NCBI GenBank assembly: GCA_965224525.1 | Contig: OZ245050.1 | Span: forward strand, 1,860,001-1,924,000 | Length of the DNA stretch: 64,000 nucleotides | Direction of reading: 5' to 3' | Source of the DNA: Granulosicoccus sp036478565 | GTDB lineage: Bacteria > Pseudomonadota > Gammaproteobacteria > Granulosicoccales > Granulosicoccaceae | Shown here: positions 18,788 through 28,296 of the stretch, in pieces | Layout: each line of letters opens with the position of its first letter | Position numbering within the stretch: position 1 is the first letter of the stretch | Made by a program: the position numbers and the translations under genes | The notes under the pieces: model-generated | What the model saw: the letters and a program-made list of their open reading frames with translations, nothing else | Database searches by the model: none | What the model was told of the DNA's origin: nothing

Positions 18788-20041
18788 ATGAAACGCTTCT
18801 CCGGCTTTGGACTGGTCAAACATGCGCTCAAACACCAGGAGCACTGGCAACGAATGTGGCGCAGCCCGGCACCTGAAAAGCAGTACGACATCATCATTGT
18901 CGGTGGTGGTGGGCATGGTCTGGCGACAGCCTTTTATCTGGCCAGTCAGCATGACAAGGTGAATGTAGCCGTTATTGAAAAAGGTTGGCTCGGCGGCGGC
19001 AATACTGGTCGTAATACCACTATCGTACGTTCGAACTATCTGTGGGATGAATCGGCCAGACTCTATGAGCACGCCATGCAGCTGTGGGAAGGTTTGTCGC
19101 AGGCGCTGAATTACAACGTCATGTTCAGCCAGCGGGGTGTCATGAGCCTTGGGCACAATTTGCAGGATATGCGTGATATTCAGCGTCGGGTAAACGCCAA
19201 CCGGCTGAACGGTATTGACGGCGAAATGCTGGATGCACAGCACTGTGCCGAAATGGTCCCTATCCTGGATTGCACCGGCAGCACACGTTATCCGGTTCTC
19301 GGCGCATCGTGGCAAGCACGTGCGGGCGTGGCGCGTCATGATGCGGTGGCCTGGGGGTATGCGCGCGCAGCAGACAGCTATGGCGTGGACATCATTCAAC
19401 AAACACAAGTGACCGATATAGTGGTGGAAGATGGCACTGCTGTGGCCGTAATGACGGATCGCTACGGGCAGATCAAGGCCAACCGAATCGGTTGTGTGAC
19501 AGCGGGTAACTCGGGTGTGTTGGCTGGCATGGCAGGTCTCCGATTGCCAATTGAGTCGCATCCGTTGCAGGCGTTTGTTTCCGAACCCATCAAACCCATT
19601 CTTGATACCGTTATCATGTCGAATGCGGTGCACGGTTACCTGTCTCAGTCTGACAAGGGTGATCTTGTTATCGGCGCAGGTATTGATAGTTATCAGGGCT
19701 ATGGACAACGCGGCTCCTACCCGACTATTGAGCACGCAGTACAGGCAATTATCGAGCTGTGTCCGGTCGTCAGCCGTGTGCATATGAATCGACAGTGGGG
19801 AGGCATTGTGGATACCACGCCAGATGCCTGCCCGATCATTTCTGAAACACCCGTCGAGAACCTGTTTTTCAATTGTGGTTGGGGTACGGGTGGGTTCAAG
19901 GCCACGCCAGGCTCTGGACATGTGTTTGCCGATATGCTGGCAAATGGGCGCGCCAATACCATGAGTGAACCGTTCGCCTTGTCGCGCTTTTATGAAGGCG
20001 CGCTGATTGATGAGCATGGTGCTGCGGGTGTTGCACATTGA
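18788..20041 (+). CDS. soxB: Sarcosine oxidase subunit beta
   Basis: A 417-residue flavin subunit. The FAD motif G-G-G-G-H-G is at 39-44 and the covalent FMN site is the conserved V-A-R-H184-D-A-V-A-W-G. The heterotetrameric enzyme demethylates sarcosine (or a related secondary N-methyl amino acid) to the amino acid, hydrogen peroxide and 5,10-methylene-tetrahydrofolate. The frame opens at 18725, but ATG 18788 begins the family-typical M-x-x-F-S-G-F. It is first in the order soxB-D-A-G; 141 bases with a foreign gene scrap separate it from soxD. Confidence 0.93.
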   Translation: MKRFSGFGLVKHALKHQEHWQRMWRSPAPEKQYDIIIVGGGGHGLATAFYLASQHDKVNVAVIEKGWLGGGNTGRNTTIVRSNYLWDESARLYEHAMQLWEGLSQALNYNVMFSQRGVMSLGHNLQDMRDIQRRVNANRLNGIDGEMLDAQHCAEMVPILDCTGSTRYPVLGASWQARAGVARHDAVAWGYARAADSYGVDIIQQTQVTDIVVEDGTAVAVMTDRYGQIKANRIGCVTAGNSGVLAGMAGLRLPIESHPLQAFVSEPIKPILDTVIMSNAVHGYLSQSDKGDLVIGAGIDSYQGYGQRGSYPTIEHAVQAIIELCPVVSRVHMNRQWGGIVDTTPDACPIISETPVENLFFNCGWGTGGFKATPGSGHVFADMLANGRANTMSEPFALSRFYEGALIDEHGAAGVAH

Positions 20042-20087
20042 GCCCGCTAGCAATACCAGGAAATTTGTTAACTGCTGTGAGTTTAAA

Positions 20088-20192
20088 GTGACAAAGCAAC
20101 TATTTGTATACGGGACTCTGGGTCCAGGACGGCCAAATGAGCATATGCTCAAGGCTATTGGCGGTTCACCGGTAGTCGCACTATGTTCCTGA
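20088..20192 (+). pseudogene. Scrap of a gamma-glutamylcyclotransferase (AIG2-like) gene inside the sox operon
   Basis: A 34-codon frame from GTG 20088 reads V-T-K-Q-L-F-V-Y-G-T-L-G-P-G-R-P-N-E-H-M-L, which is the start of the GGCT/AIG2-like family including its substrate loop Y-G-T-L-x-P-G. After about 26 residues homology ends and the frame stops inside the beginning of soxD. The catalytic Glu region is missing, so it is not a functional enzyme. It fills most of the gap between soxB and soxD. Confidence 0.6.
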
Positions 20193-20518
20193 TTCATTGC
20201 CCTTATTGCGAAGAGTCGCGCGAAGAAGAAGAGTTTCATGCACTTGGTGAGGCGCATATCGTGCGCCCGGCCAACCCCGAGAACTGCAGCGATACCGAAT
20301 GGGGTGACTATCTGTTCTTTCGTGATAACCCGCGTGGTTTACACCGCGAGCTATGGGTACATGCAGCAGGCTGTCGCAAGTATTTCAATATACTGCGCGA
20401 TACGGTCAGTTACGAAATTCATGGTAGCTATCGCATCGATGAAAAAATGCCACTACCGCGTGATCGAAATGTCATACCGGCTGATGGCAGACAGGCTGAC
20501 GGAGCATCCGACAAATGA
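20183..20518 (+). CDS. soxD: Sarcosine oxidase subunit delta
   Basis: A 111-residue zinc subunit. The zinc ligands of the family are visible: Cys6 and Cys9 in I-H-C-P-Y-C, and the H-A-A-G-C pair near residues 60-64, followed by K-Y-F-N. It has the normal size of about 100 residues. Its stop overlaps the soxA start (ATGA at 20515), indicating translational coupling. Confidence 0.92.
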   Translation: MFLIHCPYCEESREEEEFHALGEAHIVRPANPENCSDTEWGDYLFFRDNPRGLHRELWVHAAGCRKYFNILRDTVSYEIHGSYRIDEKMPLPRDRNVIPADGRQADGASDK

Positions 20519-23500
20519 TGAACCGTCATCAATTGCAAATCCAGCAATGTAATCGCCTGGCAGCCGGTGGCAGGATAGATCGCGACAAACCCTGTGTATT
20601 CAGTTTTGCCGGTAGACGTTTGATGGGGTATGCGGGAGACACGCTTGCTTCTGCCTTACTGGCCAATGGCGTTGATATAGTTGGCCGAAGTTTCAAATAC
20701 GGTCGTCCTCGCGGCATCATGTTCGCAGGTGTAGAGGAACCCAACGCCATCATGCAGCTTGGCGCAACCGAGGCTACGCAGGTACCCAATGTACGCGCGA
20801 CCGAACAGGCGCTGTATGACGGTCTTGTCTGCAGTCCGGTCAATGGCTGGCCGAATGCCGAGTTCGATGTTATGGCCTTGTTTGGCAAGCTGGGTGGAAG
20901 CTTGATGACGCCAGGTTTCTACTACAAGACCTTTATGTTTCCCAGCTCTGCCTGGAGAGGTTACGAAACATTTATCCGCAAGGCTGCGGGTCTGGGGCGC
21001 AGCCCGAAGAAGCGTGACCCGGATCGATACGATCATATGAATCATCATGTCGATGTTCTGGTTGTTGGTGCCGGGCCAAGCGGATTGATGGCGGCATTGA
21101 CGGCAGCACGACAAGGCGTGCGTGTTCTGTTGGCAGATGAGCAGGAAGAATTTGGCGGCTCGCTGTTGTTCAGTGATGAAAGTATTGATGGCTTGCCCGC
21201 GCTCGACTGGGTAAGCAGGGTACGTACCGAGCTGGAGGCTAGTACGGATGTCCTGTTGCTGTCACGGGCAACGGTGACGGGATACCACGATCACAACTTC
21301 CTGACCATTTCGGAACGTCGTACCGATCATCTCGGCAGTAGTGCTCCGGCTAACATGAGCCGTCAGCGGTTACACAAGGTTCGCGCAGGTAGTGTGGTAT
21401 TGGCAACCGGCGCGCATGAACGGCCATTGGTGTTTGCCAACAATGATGTGCCCGGTTGCATGGTGGCGTCCGCAGTCTCACAGTACATCAAACGTTTTGC
21501 AGTAGTACCTGGTCAGCGTTTGCTGGTTATGACGAACAACGATGGCGGCTATCAGTGCGCTTTCGACTGGCTTGATGCGGATCGAGAGGTAATTGCCATC
21601 GTCGATACTCGCAAACAGCCAGACGGTGCTGCGACCGGGAAAGCGTTGCAACACGGTATCAGAGTCATCACAGGCTCAGCACTGATAGAAGTAATAGGAA
21701 CAAGGCGTGTATCGGCAGCTGTTGTTGCATCAATTAACAATGAAGGCACCATTGTTACCGGTGACACTATGCAGCTGGCTTGCGACACGATTGCTTCAAG
21801 CGGCGGCTGGAACCCGGCGGTGCATCTATCCTGCCATACCGGCAGTCGTCCGGTCTGGGATGAATCTGTACTGGGCTTTGTCCCGGGCGTCACTCATGAG
21901 CAACGTTTTTCAGGTGGTAGCGTGAACGGGCAACATGTTCTGGCAACGTGTTTGGCTGATGGCATCAGCATGGGATTAAAAGCTGCTGATAGTACGGCTG
22001 ATGTAGCGAGTCGAGCAGGTGACGACAATGCTGTCGTGCCGGACAAACCTGACACTTCCAGCGAAAACGAACATCGCTCATCCATCATGCCCCTGTATCT
22101 GGTACCGCACAGCAAAACACCTGCTCGTGCGCCGATGCAGTTTGTCGACATGCAGAATGATGTTACTGCTGCCGGTATCCAGATGACAGTCCGCGAAGGC
22201 TTTGAATCAATAGAGCATGTCAAGCGCTATACCGCTATGGGTTTTGGCACGGATCAGGGTAAAACAGGCAACATCAATGGCATGGCCATCGTTGCCAGAT
22301 CACTGGGTAAAACCATAGCTGAAACAGGTACCACGGTATTCAGACCCAACTACACGCCCGTTTCCTTTGGCGTGGTAGCTGGTGCTCATTCTGGTGAACT
22401 GTTCGACCCGGAACGTTATACGCCGATGCATCGCTGGCACGAGCAACACGGTGCAAAGTTTGAAAATGTCGGTCAGTGGAAGCGCGCCTGGTATTACCCG
22501 ATAGCTGGCGAAACCATGCAGGAAGCGCTGGAACGAGAACAGCTGGCGACGCGTAATGGTATAGGTATTCTCGACGCCTCGACACTCGGTAAAATCGATA
22601 TTCAGGGTAAGGATGCACGCGAGTTTCTGGGTCGTGTCTATACCAACGCCTGGGCAAAGCTAGCGCCGGGCCGTTGTCGTTATGGTCTGATGTGTGGTGA
22701 AGACGGCATGATCTTCGATGATGGCGTGACTGCGTGTATCGCTGACGATCATTTTCACATGACCACTACGACGGGTGGTGCGGCACATGTTTTGTCGTGG
22801 CTGGAGCTGTGGCAGCAAACTGAATGGCCAGAACTTGATGTGCATTTCACCAGCGTGACCGATCACTGGGCGACCATGGCCATTGCCGGGCCGAATAGCC
22901 GAAAGCTGCTGAGCGAGCTGACCGACATCGATCTTGATCCGCAAGCTTTTGCATTTATGGACTGGCGTAAAGGGACGGTTGCCGGTGTACCTGCGCGCGT
23001 GTTCCGCATATCATTTACCGGGGATCTGTCATTCGAAATTAATGTACCGGCGTATCATGGCCTGCAGGTTTGGCAAGCCCTGTTTGAACAGGGCAAAAAA
23101 TATGGCCTGACACCCTATGGCACAGAAACCATGCACATTCTTCGGGCCGAAAAAGGCTTTATCATTGTCGGGCAGGATACGGACGGTTCTATGACACCAT
23201 ACGATGTCGATCACGGTTGGGCGGTGGCGCAAAACAAGCCATTCAGTTTTATCGGCAAACGCGGCATGCAACGGGCAGACTGTGTACGCGCCGACCGTAA
23301 ACAATTGGTGGGCTTGCTGACGACTGACGCAAAAACAGTATTACCGGAAGGTGCGCAGGCGGTACTTGATCCACTTGAAAAAATACCAATGCGTATGGTG
23401 GGTCATGTCACATCGAGCTATTACAGCGCGACACTCGAACGCAGTATAGCGATGGCTGTCATAAAAGACGGATTGAATCGCAAGGGCGAGATGGTCCATT

Positions 23501-23586
23501 TTCCGCTCAATGATGGCCGCATGATTAAAGCAGAAATTTGCGATCCGGTCTTTCTGGATGCCACCGGTGACCGGCAGAGGGCCTGA
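20515..23586 (+). CDS. soxA: Sarcosine oxidase subunit alpha
   Basis: A 1023-residue subunit with the usual three parts: an N-terminal ferredoxin-like segment (G-D-T-L-A-S-A-L-L-A-N-G near 40 and S-F-K-Y-G-R-P-R-G), a NAD-binding Rossmann unit (V-L-V-V-G-A-G-P-S-G near 180), and a C-terminal aminomethyltransferase (GcvT-like) domain from about residue 600 that binds tetrahydrofolate. It transfers the formaldehyde-level methyl group to folate. Length fits the family. Coupled to soxD by ATGA overlap; soxG follows after 21 bases. Confidence 0.95.
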   Translation: MMNRHQLQIQQCNRLAAGGRIDRDKPCVFSFAGRRLMGYAGDTLASALLANGVDIVGRSFKYGRPRGIMFAGVEEPNAIMQLGATEATQVPNVRATEQALYDGLVCSPVNGWPNAEFDVMALFGKLGGSLMTPGFYYKTFMFPSSAWRGYETFIRKAAGLGRSPKKRDPDRYDHMNHHVDVLVVGAGPSGLMAALTAARQGVRVLLADEQEEFGGSLLFSDESIDGLPALDWVSRVRTELEASTDVLLLSRATVTGYHDHNFLTISERRTDHLGSSAPANMSRQRLHKVRAGSVVLATGAHERPLVFANNDVPGCMVASAVSQYIKRFAVVPGQRLLVMTNNDGGYQCAFDWLDADREVIAIVDTRKQPDGAATGKALQHGIRVITGSALIEVIGTRRVSAAVVASINNEGTIVTGDTMQLACDTIASSGGWNPAVHLSCHTGSRPVWDESVLGFVPGVTHEQRFSGGSVNGQHVLATCLADGISMGLKAADSTADVASRAGDDNAVVPDKPDTSSENEHRSSIMPLYLVPHSKTPARAPMQFVDMQNDVTAAGIQMTVREGFESIEHVKRYTAMGFGTDQGKTGNINGMAIVARSLGKTIAETGTTVFRPNYTPVSFGVVAGAHSGELFDPERYTPMHRWHEQHGAKFENVGQWKRAWYYPIAGETMQEALEREQLATRNGIGILDASTLGKIDIQGKDAREFLGRVYTNAWAKLAPGRCRYGLMCGEDGMIFDDGVTACIADDHFHMTTTTGGAAHVLSWLELWQQTEWPELDVHFTSVTDHWATMAIAGPNSRKLLSELTDIDLDPQAFAFMDWRKGTVAGVPARVFRISFTGDLSFEINVPAYHGLQVWQALFEQGKKYGLTPYGTETMHILRAEKGFIIVGQDTDGSMTPYDVDHGWAVAQNKPFSFIGKRGMQRADCVRADRKQLVGLLTTDAKTVLPEGAQAVLDPLEKIPMRMVGHVTSSYYSATLERSIAMAVIKDGLNRKGEMVHFPLNDGRMIKAEICDPVFLDATGDRQRA

Positions 23587-23607
23587 GACGATGAGAAGCG
23601 CTAATAT

Positions 23608-24174
23608 ATGAAACCGGGAATTGACGTGCTGGAACAACCGCCTACCGGCCTGCTGACTATTCACGTAACGAGTAGCAGCCTGAAAGCTGTAGCTAACGCT
23701 GTAAAAGAATTGTTTGCCCTGGCATGGCCGGAACGATTGCAGTCTACGGTTGCCGATGCGCTATGCCTGCGCAGCATGTCGCCGGATGAATTTCTTTTGA
23801 GCTGTCCGCTGGATGCCGTAGCCGATATCAAGCGAAAACTTCGCGCATCCATCAAGGAATCTTTCGCTGTGGTTGATGTATCAGGTGGTTATGTCGTACT
23901 GGAATTGGCAGGGCCGGATCACAAGGCACTGCTTAAAAAAAGCACGGCTTACGATGTTCATTCACGTAATTTTCCAGTGGGAAAAAATGTCAATACGACA
24001 TTTGCCAAGACCCAGGTAACACTGCGCTCTGTTAGTGAATCGCAGGTTGAGATTATTGTCCGCCGCAGTTATTCCGACTATGTCTGGCTGTGGATACAAA
24101 CTGCTGCCCGGGAATACGGTTTGAATGCGCAGCGACCTGACCATAATCGATCAACAGTTGAACAGCCAACGTGA
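23608..24174 (+). CDS. soxG: Sarcosine oxidase subunit gamma
   Basis: A 188-residue subunit with the SoxG pattern: an early L-C-L-R-S-M-S-P-D-E-F-L-L, the V-D-V-S-G-G-Y-V-V-L-E-L-A-G core, and the late R-R-S-Y-S-D-Y-V-W-L-W segment. It completes the heterotetramer. Its TGA overlaps the GTG start of the acyl-CoA dehydrogenase, so the two gene sets form one transcription unit. Confidence 0.9.
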   Translation: MKPGIDVLEQPPTGLLTIHVTSSSLKAVANAVKELFALAWPERLQSTVADALCLRSMSPDEFLLSCPLDAVADIKRKLRASIKESFAVVDVSGGYVVLELAGPDHKALLKKSTAYDVHSRNFPVGKNVNTTFAKTQVTLRSVSESQVEIIVRRSYSDYVWLWIQTAAREYGLNAQRPDHNRSTVEQPT

Positions 24175-25334
24175 GCCAGACCGATAGCACCAGTCTCGCT
24201 GATATTCGTTCATCAGTTCGTCAGTTGTGTTACAGCTTCGGTGAAGAGTATTGGCGAGAGCTTGATGCCAGTCACGCCTATCCGACAAAATTTGTACAGC
24301 AGCTGACCGAGGACGGATTTCTCGGCTGTCTGATCCCTGAAGAGTATGGCGGCGCCGGTTTGGGCCTGATAGAAGCCTGTGCCATTCTTGAAGAGGTGTC
24401 GCGCGCTGGTGGTCATCCAGGGGCAGCCCATGCGCAGATGTATACCATGGGTTCCATCCTGCGCCATGGCTCAGAGGCTCAGAAAGCGCAATATCTCCCT
24501 GCCATTGCCAGTGGCAAACTGCGCTTGCAGTCTATGGGCGTAACCGAGCCATCAACCGGCACCGATACAACATCATTAAAGACCATGGCTGTACGGCAGG
24601 GCGACAACTATATAGTCAACGGTCAGAAAGTATGGATCAGTCGGGTTGAACATTCTGACCTACTGTTGTTGCTGGCACGTACTCAACCGATAGAGCAACG
24701 TAAACGACGCCGGGAGGGGCTGTCTGTGTTCATTGTTGATATCGAGCAGGCAAAGAAGCAGGGGCTCAGTATTCAGCCGATTGATACAATGATCAATCAT
24801 CATGCCTGCGAATTGTTTTTTGACGATACGCCGGTTGCTGCAACTCAACTGCTGGGTGCCGAACATGCCGGTTTTGATGTGATTCTCGATAGTATGAATG
24901 CCGAACGCATACTGATTGCCGCTGAATGTATCGGGGACGCACGTTATTTTGTCGACAAGGCAGTCGAGTACGCGAAGGCTCGTGTGGTATTTGGCAAACC
25001 TATTGGACAAAATCAGGGTATTGCATTTCCTTTGGCGCGGGTGCAAGCAGAGCTGGAGGCGGCTGCCTTAATGGTTGAGAAGGCGGCCCGAATGTTCGAT
25101 GCCGGAGATGCCTGTGGCGCTGAGGCTAACATGGCAAAACTGCTGGCTGCTGATGCATCAAAACACGCTGGCGATATTGCCATGCAAACATTTGGCGGTT
25201 ATGGTTTGGCACGTGAGTATCATATTGAAAGAAAGTTCAGAGAAACCCGGCTATACCAGGTAGCGCCTATATCCACTAATCTGATACTCAGCCATCTTGC
25301 AGAACACGTGCTCGGTTTGCCACGAAGTATCTAG
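24171..25334 (+). CDS. Acyl-CoA dehydrogenase
   Basis: A 387-residue FAD enzyme that makes an alpha-beta double bond in an acyl-CoA. Domain order is helical N-terminus with E-E-Y-G-G-A-G-L-G, the middle beta domain with M-G-V-T-E-P-S-T-G-T-D, and the C-terminal helical domain with the Q-T-F-G-G-Y-G-L-A-R-E-Y motif that holds the catalytic base in several subfamilies. The GTG start overlaps the soxG stop. Position between soxG and a CoA-transferase suggests that it oxidises the CoA ester of a product formed after demethylation; the exact acyl chain is unknown. Confidence 0.9.
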   Translation: MSQTDSTSLADIRSSVRQLCYSFGEEYWRELDASHAYPTKFVQQLTEDGFLGCLIPEEYGGAGLGLIEACAILEEVSRAGGHPGAAHAQMYTMGSILRHGSEAQKAQYLPAIASGKLRLQSMGVTEPSTGTDTTSLKTMAVRQGDNYIVNGQKVWISRVEHSDLLLLLARTQPIEQRKRRREGLSVFIVDIEQAKKQGLSIQPIDTMINHHACELFFDDTPVAATQLLGAEHAGFDVILDSMNAERILIAAECIGDARYFVDKAVEYAKARVVFGKPIGQNQGIAFPLARVQAELEAAALMVEKAARMFDAGDACGAEANMAKLLAADASKHAGDIAMQTFGGYGLAREYHIERKFRETRLYQVAPISTNLILSHLAEHVLGLPRSI

Positions 25335-25576
25335 GATACCTGTGCGGCAGAAAGTATTCATGCAATGAACGCGGCACAGCAGCCACAATCTGTCCGTGAC
25401 TATCACATTGGCCTTATGATCCTCAAAAGAACGAAAAACTGCCTTCGCTGTGCCACATTCTCGTGGCAGAATTTTCTACCATACAGATTCCTGTCCCGGA
25501 TTATTCATGAATACACCTACACGGCCCGACCGCCTACGAATGGCCCAGCTGCCTTGCCAGCATTGGCGGTGATCGG

Positions 25577-26707
25577 GTGACCAACACGCTTGAAGGCCTT
25601 CTGGTCGTCTCTATAGAACAGGCGGTGGCTGCGCCCTTGTGTACTGCCCGGCTGGTAGATGCCGGTGCACGGGTTATCAAGGTTGAACGTACCAGCGGGG
25701 ATTTTGCCCGGCAGTACGACAAGGCGGCCAAAGGCGACAGCAGCTATTTTGCCTGGACTAACGCTGGCAAGGAGTCCATTGTTCTGGACTTTCACGCAAG
25801 CGATGACGCTGCATTGCTCCACCGAATGATTTCGCAAGCCGATGTCCTGGTACAGAATCTAGCACCCGGTGCGTTGATCCGCGCAGGCTTTGATCCGAAT
25901 ACGCTGCGTTCAGAGAATACGTCGCTGATTACTTGCAGCATTTCCGGGTATGGCAACAGTGATGCCAGGGCAAACATGAAGGCCTATGACTTGTTGATTC
26001 AGGCAGAGAGTGGGCTGGTATCCATATCGGGTGGGCCTGGCGAGCCAGGACGCATCGGTATTTCTCTTTGTGATATTGGTGCTGGTATTACCGCCTATAG
26101 CGGAATACTTGAGGCTCTACTAAAACGTGCTGCGGGTGGTAAAGGTAGCGCGGTAGAGGTGTCATTGTTCGATGTGATATCGGAATGGATGACCGTGCCA
26201 CTGGTGCATACGGAAACTGGTCGGGGCGCGCCGGAACGCGCTGGCCTGAAACACCCGAGCATCGCTCCTTATGGCGAGTATACCGATGCACAGGGAATAC
26301 TGACATTGCTGTCCATTCAGAACGAGCGTGAATGGCAAAGGCTTTGTGAGGAGGTATTGAATGCACCAGCGCTGGCGGTAGACCCTCGCTTTAGAGAGAA
26401 CACGACACGTGTAAAATATAGGGTTGAACTAGACCAGGACATCAACAAAATAACCCAAACACTGACAACCGATACCTTCAGGCGTGCGCTGGCCAGGGCA
26501 TCAATCGCCTACGGTGCGCTAAACACCGTTGACGATTTATCTGTCCATACGGCACTGCGGCGGCGTACGATTTTGACGGTTGCAGGCGAGCAGCTTTCTC
26601 TGCCTGCACACCCGGTTCGGTTATCAGATCAGGAGACGGGGCCGGGTAAACGTATACCCGCATTGGATCAACACGGCGAAGCCATTCGACGAGAATTTCA
26701 TGCATGA
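25577..26707 (+). CDS. CaiB/BaiF family (class III) CoA-transferase
   Basis: A 376-residue class III CoA-transferase that moves CoA between a donor CoA ester and an organic acid. Hallmarks are the N-terminal V-A-A-P-L-C-T-A-R-L-x-D-A-G-A-x-V-I-K-V-E block and K-A-Y-D-L-L-I-Q-A-E-S-G, whose Asp is the catalytic residue of the family. GTG 25577 is the likely start. A 242-base gap without a visible gene separates it from the acyl-CoA dehydrogenase. Its stop overlaps the next start, so the two are translationally coupled. Confidence 0.9.
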   Translation: MTNTLEGLLVVSIEQAVAAPLCTARLVDAGARVIKVERTSGDFARQYDKAAKGDSSYFAWTNAGKESIVLDFHASDDAALLHRMISQADVLVQNLAPGALIRAGFDPNTLRSENTSLITCSISGYGNSDARANMKAYDLLIQAESGLVSISGGPGEPGRIGISLCDIGAGITAYSGILEALLKRAAGGKGSAVEVSLFDVISEWMTVPLVHTETGRGAPERAGLKHPSIAPYGEYTDAQGILTLLSIQNEREWQRLCEEVLNAPALAVDPRFRENTTRVKYRVELDQDINKITQTLTTDTFRRALARASIAYGALNTVDDLSVHTALRRRTILTVAGEQLSLPAHPVRLSDQETGPGKRIPALDQHGEAIRREFHA

Positions 26708-27593
26708 ACTGACACTGGATGAGGCGACATTGCAAGGCTGGGAAGGCCGGCAAACTGTAGTGAGCGATACAATCAGTGTCGCCACTTGTGAGCATATGCG
26801 ATCGACACTGGGAAGCATGCAGTCCGACAGCCTGGCCGAGGGTACGCCGTTACCACCCTTATGGCACTGGATGTATTTCCACAGCCCGATACCGACTGAC
26901 GAGTTGGGGCCGGATGGGCATGAGCAGTTAGGCAGTTTTTTGCCCCCGGTCGATTTGCCCAGACGTATGTGGGCGGGTGGACGCATCAATTTTTACGCGC
27001 CACTGATTATTGGTAAACAGGGCACTCGTAAATCCACTATTCTGTCGGTTACCCGCAAGCGCGGATCAAGCGGTGAGCTGTGTTTTATAACAGTCGAGCA
27101 TGTCATTACGATAGAGGGTCAGGTGTGTCTGACTGAACAGCACGATATTGTACAGCGGGAGGGCGGTGATACTGGAGTGCTCAATGATGAAGACGATCAG
27201 ATTGCAACACACAACATACCCCTGATTCAGGAAACTGCAACACCGGATCACTGGCGTATCACGCCATCTGTCGCGCTGTTATTTCGCTATTCGGCAATGA
27301 CCTTCAACAGTCACCGAATTCACTATGATCGAGTGTACTGCAAACACAGCGAAGGCTACCCTGGCCTGGTTTTCCACGGACCACTGACTGCCACGCTGAT
27401 GGCGCACCTTGCTGTAGAAAGTGGCATTGAAAAACAATTGAAGTCGTTTGAATTCAAGGCTCTGCGGCCACTGTTCGACAAAGAGCCGTTTGAAATACGG
27501 CTTGAGCGCGATATCAATGCAGCCAGGCTGATGGCGCTAACACCAGATGGTGAAACTGCGATGCAGGCTATAGCTGATTTTAACGTGAAATGA
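26700..27593 (+). CDS. MaoC/HTD2-type acyl-CoA dehydratase (FAS1-like dehydratase domain)
   Basis: A 297-residue double-hotdog protein. The N-terminal half contains the P-P-L-W-H-W-M-Y-F segment typical of HTD2 and mesaconyl-C4-CoA hydratase proteins, and the C-terminal half has the hydratase motif around Y-S-A-M-T-F-N-S-H-R-I-H-Y-D and H-G-P-L-T-A. Members hydrate or dehydrate short branched or dicarboxylic CoA esters. The frame opens at 26580, but the start at 26700 overlapping the CoA-transferase end is the natural one. Together with the previous two genes it gives a CoA activation, oxidation and hydration module. Confidence 0.82.
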   Translation: MHELTLDEATLQGWEGRQTVVSDTISVATCEHMRSTLGSMQSDSLAEGTPLPPLWHWMYFHSPIPTDELGPDGHEQLGSFLPPVDLPRRMWAGGRINFYAPLIIGKQGTRKSTILSVTRKRGSSGELCFITVEHVITIEGQVCLTEQHDIVQREGGDTGVLNDEDDQIATHNIPLIQETATPDHWRITPSVALLFRYSAMTFNSHRIHYDRVYCKHSEGYPGLVFHGPLTATLMAHLAVESGIEKQLKSFEFKALRPLFDKEPFEIRLERDINAARLMALTPDGETAMQAIADFNVK

Positions 27594-27660
27594 CCACACG
27601 AATTACGATAGATATTGGATTCAGTTTCATACCTGTTTTCAAATGGAGCCAGAAAAGAAC

Positions 27661-28257
27661 ATGACTATTGAAACCATATCCGCTCGTCGTGGCAAGGCGA
27701 TTTTTGTGAAAGCAGGGCAGGGGTTGCGCATAGTCAATACGCACGGTCACCAGGTTGTGGATTTCTGGGCGTTTGTGGCGGGTTCAATGAATGAATATAG
27801 TGGTATGGAGCAATGTCGCGCCACTTGGCTGAAGATATGCCCGGAAGTCGGTGATGCACTTTATTCGAACCGTCGCAGGCCAATCATGCGACTCGAAGAA
27901 GACACATCACCTGGTCGTCACGACTCACTCATCGCTCCCTGTGATAATGAACGTTATGGTTTGCTCGGTTGCAAGGAGTACCACGATAACTGCAAGGACA
28001 ATCTGCATGCGGCCCTGTTTGAGCTCGGCTTTACCATTCCGTTTACCCCGGGCTCGCTGAATCTGTTTATGAACATACCCTGGCAAGCAAGCGGGGCATT
28101 ATCATTCGAGGCGCCATTGTCAAAGGCAGGTGACTATGTAATGTGGCGTGCAGAGCTCGATTGCGTTGCGGTGATGTCGTGTTGTCCACAGGACATACTG
28201 GATATTAACAATCGTGATACCGTTGAAGCACATTATGAAATAACGGGTTGTAAATAA
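27661..28257 (+). CDS. DUF1989 (urea carboxylase-associated-like) protein
   Basis: A 198-residue protein of the DUF1989 family, known mainly as urea carboxylase-associated proteins (UAAP) and related to aminomethyltransferases. Typical features are N-T-H-G-H-Q-V-V-D-F-W near residue 25, a D-x-L-I-A-P-C-D segment, G-C-K-E-Y-H-D-N-C with two Cys, and P-G-S-L-N-L-F-M-N. There is no urea carboxylase here, so its partner is unknown; its presence behind a folate-linked demethylation operon suggests work on a one-carbon or nitrogen intermediate. ATG 27643 is an alternative start. Confidence 0.8.
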   Translation: MTIETISARRGKAIFVKAGQGLRIVNTHGHQVVDFWAFVAGSMNEYSGMEQCRATWLKICPEVGDALYSNRRRPIMRLEEDTSPGRHDSLIAPCDNERYGLLGCKEYHDNCKDNLHAALFELGFTIPFTPGSLNLFMNIPWQASGALSFEAPLSKAGDYVMWRAELDCVAVMSCCPQDILDINNRDTVEAHYEITGCK

Positions 28258-28296
28258 GCTAAGGTTAAGCACCACGAGTATCAAACGAGCGTAGAA

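Noticed and set aside
18593..20257. A 554-codon open frame on the minus strand
   Set aside because: It lies antisense to soxB, whose FAD and covalent-FMN motifs are unambiguous. The frame has no recognisable domain and is a by-product of codon usage.
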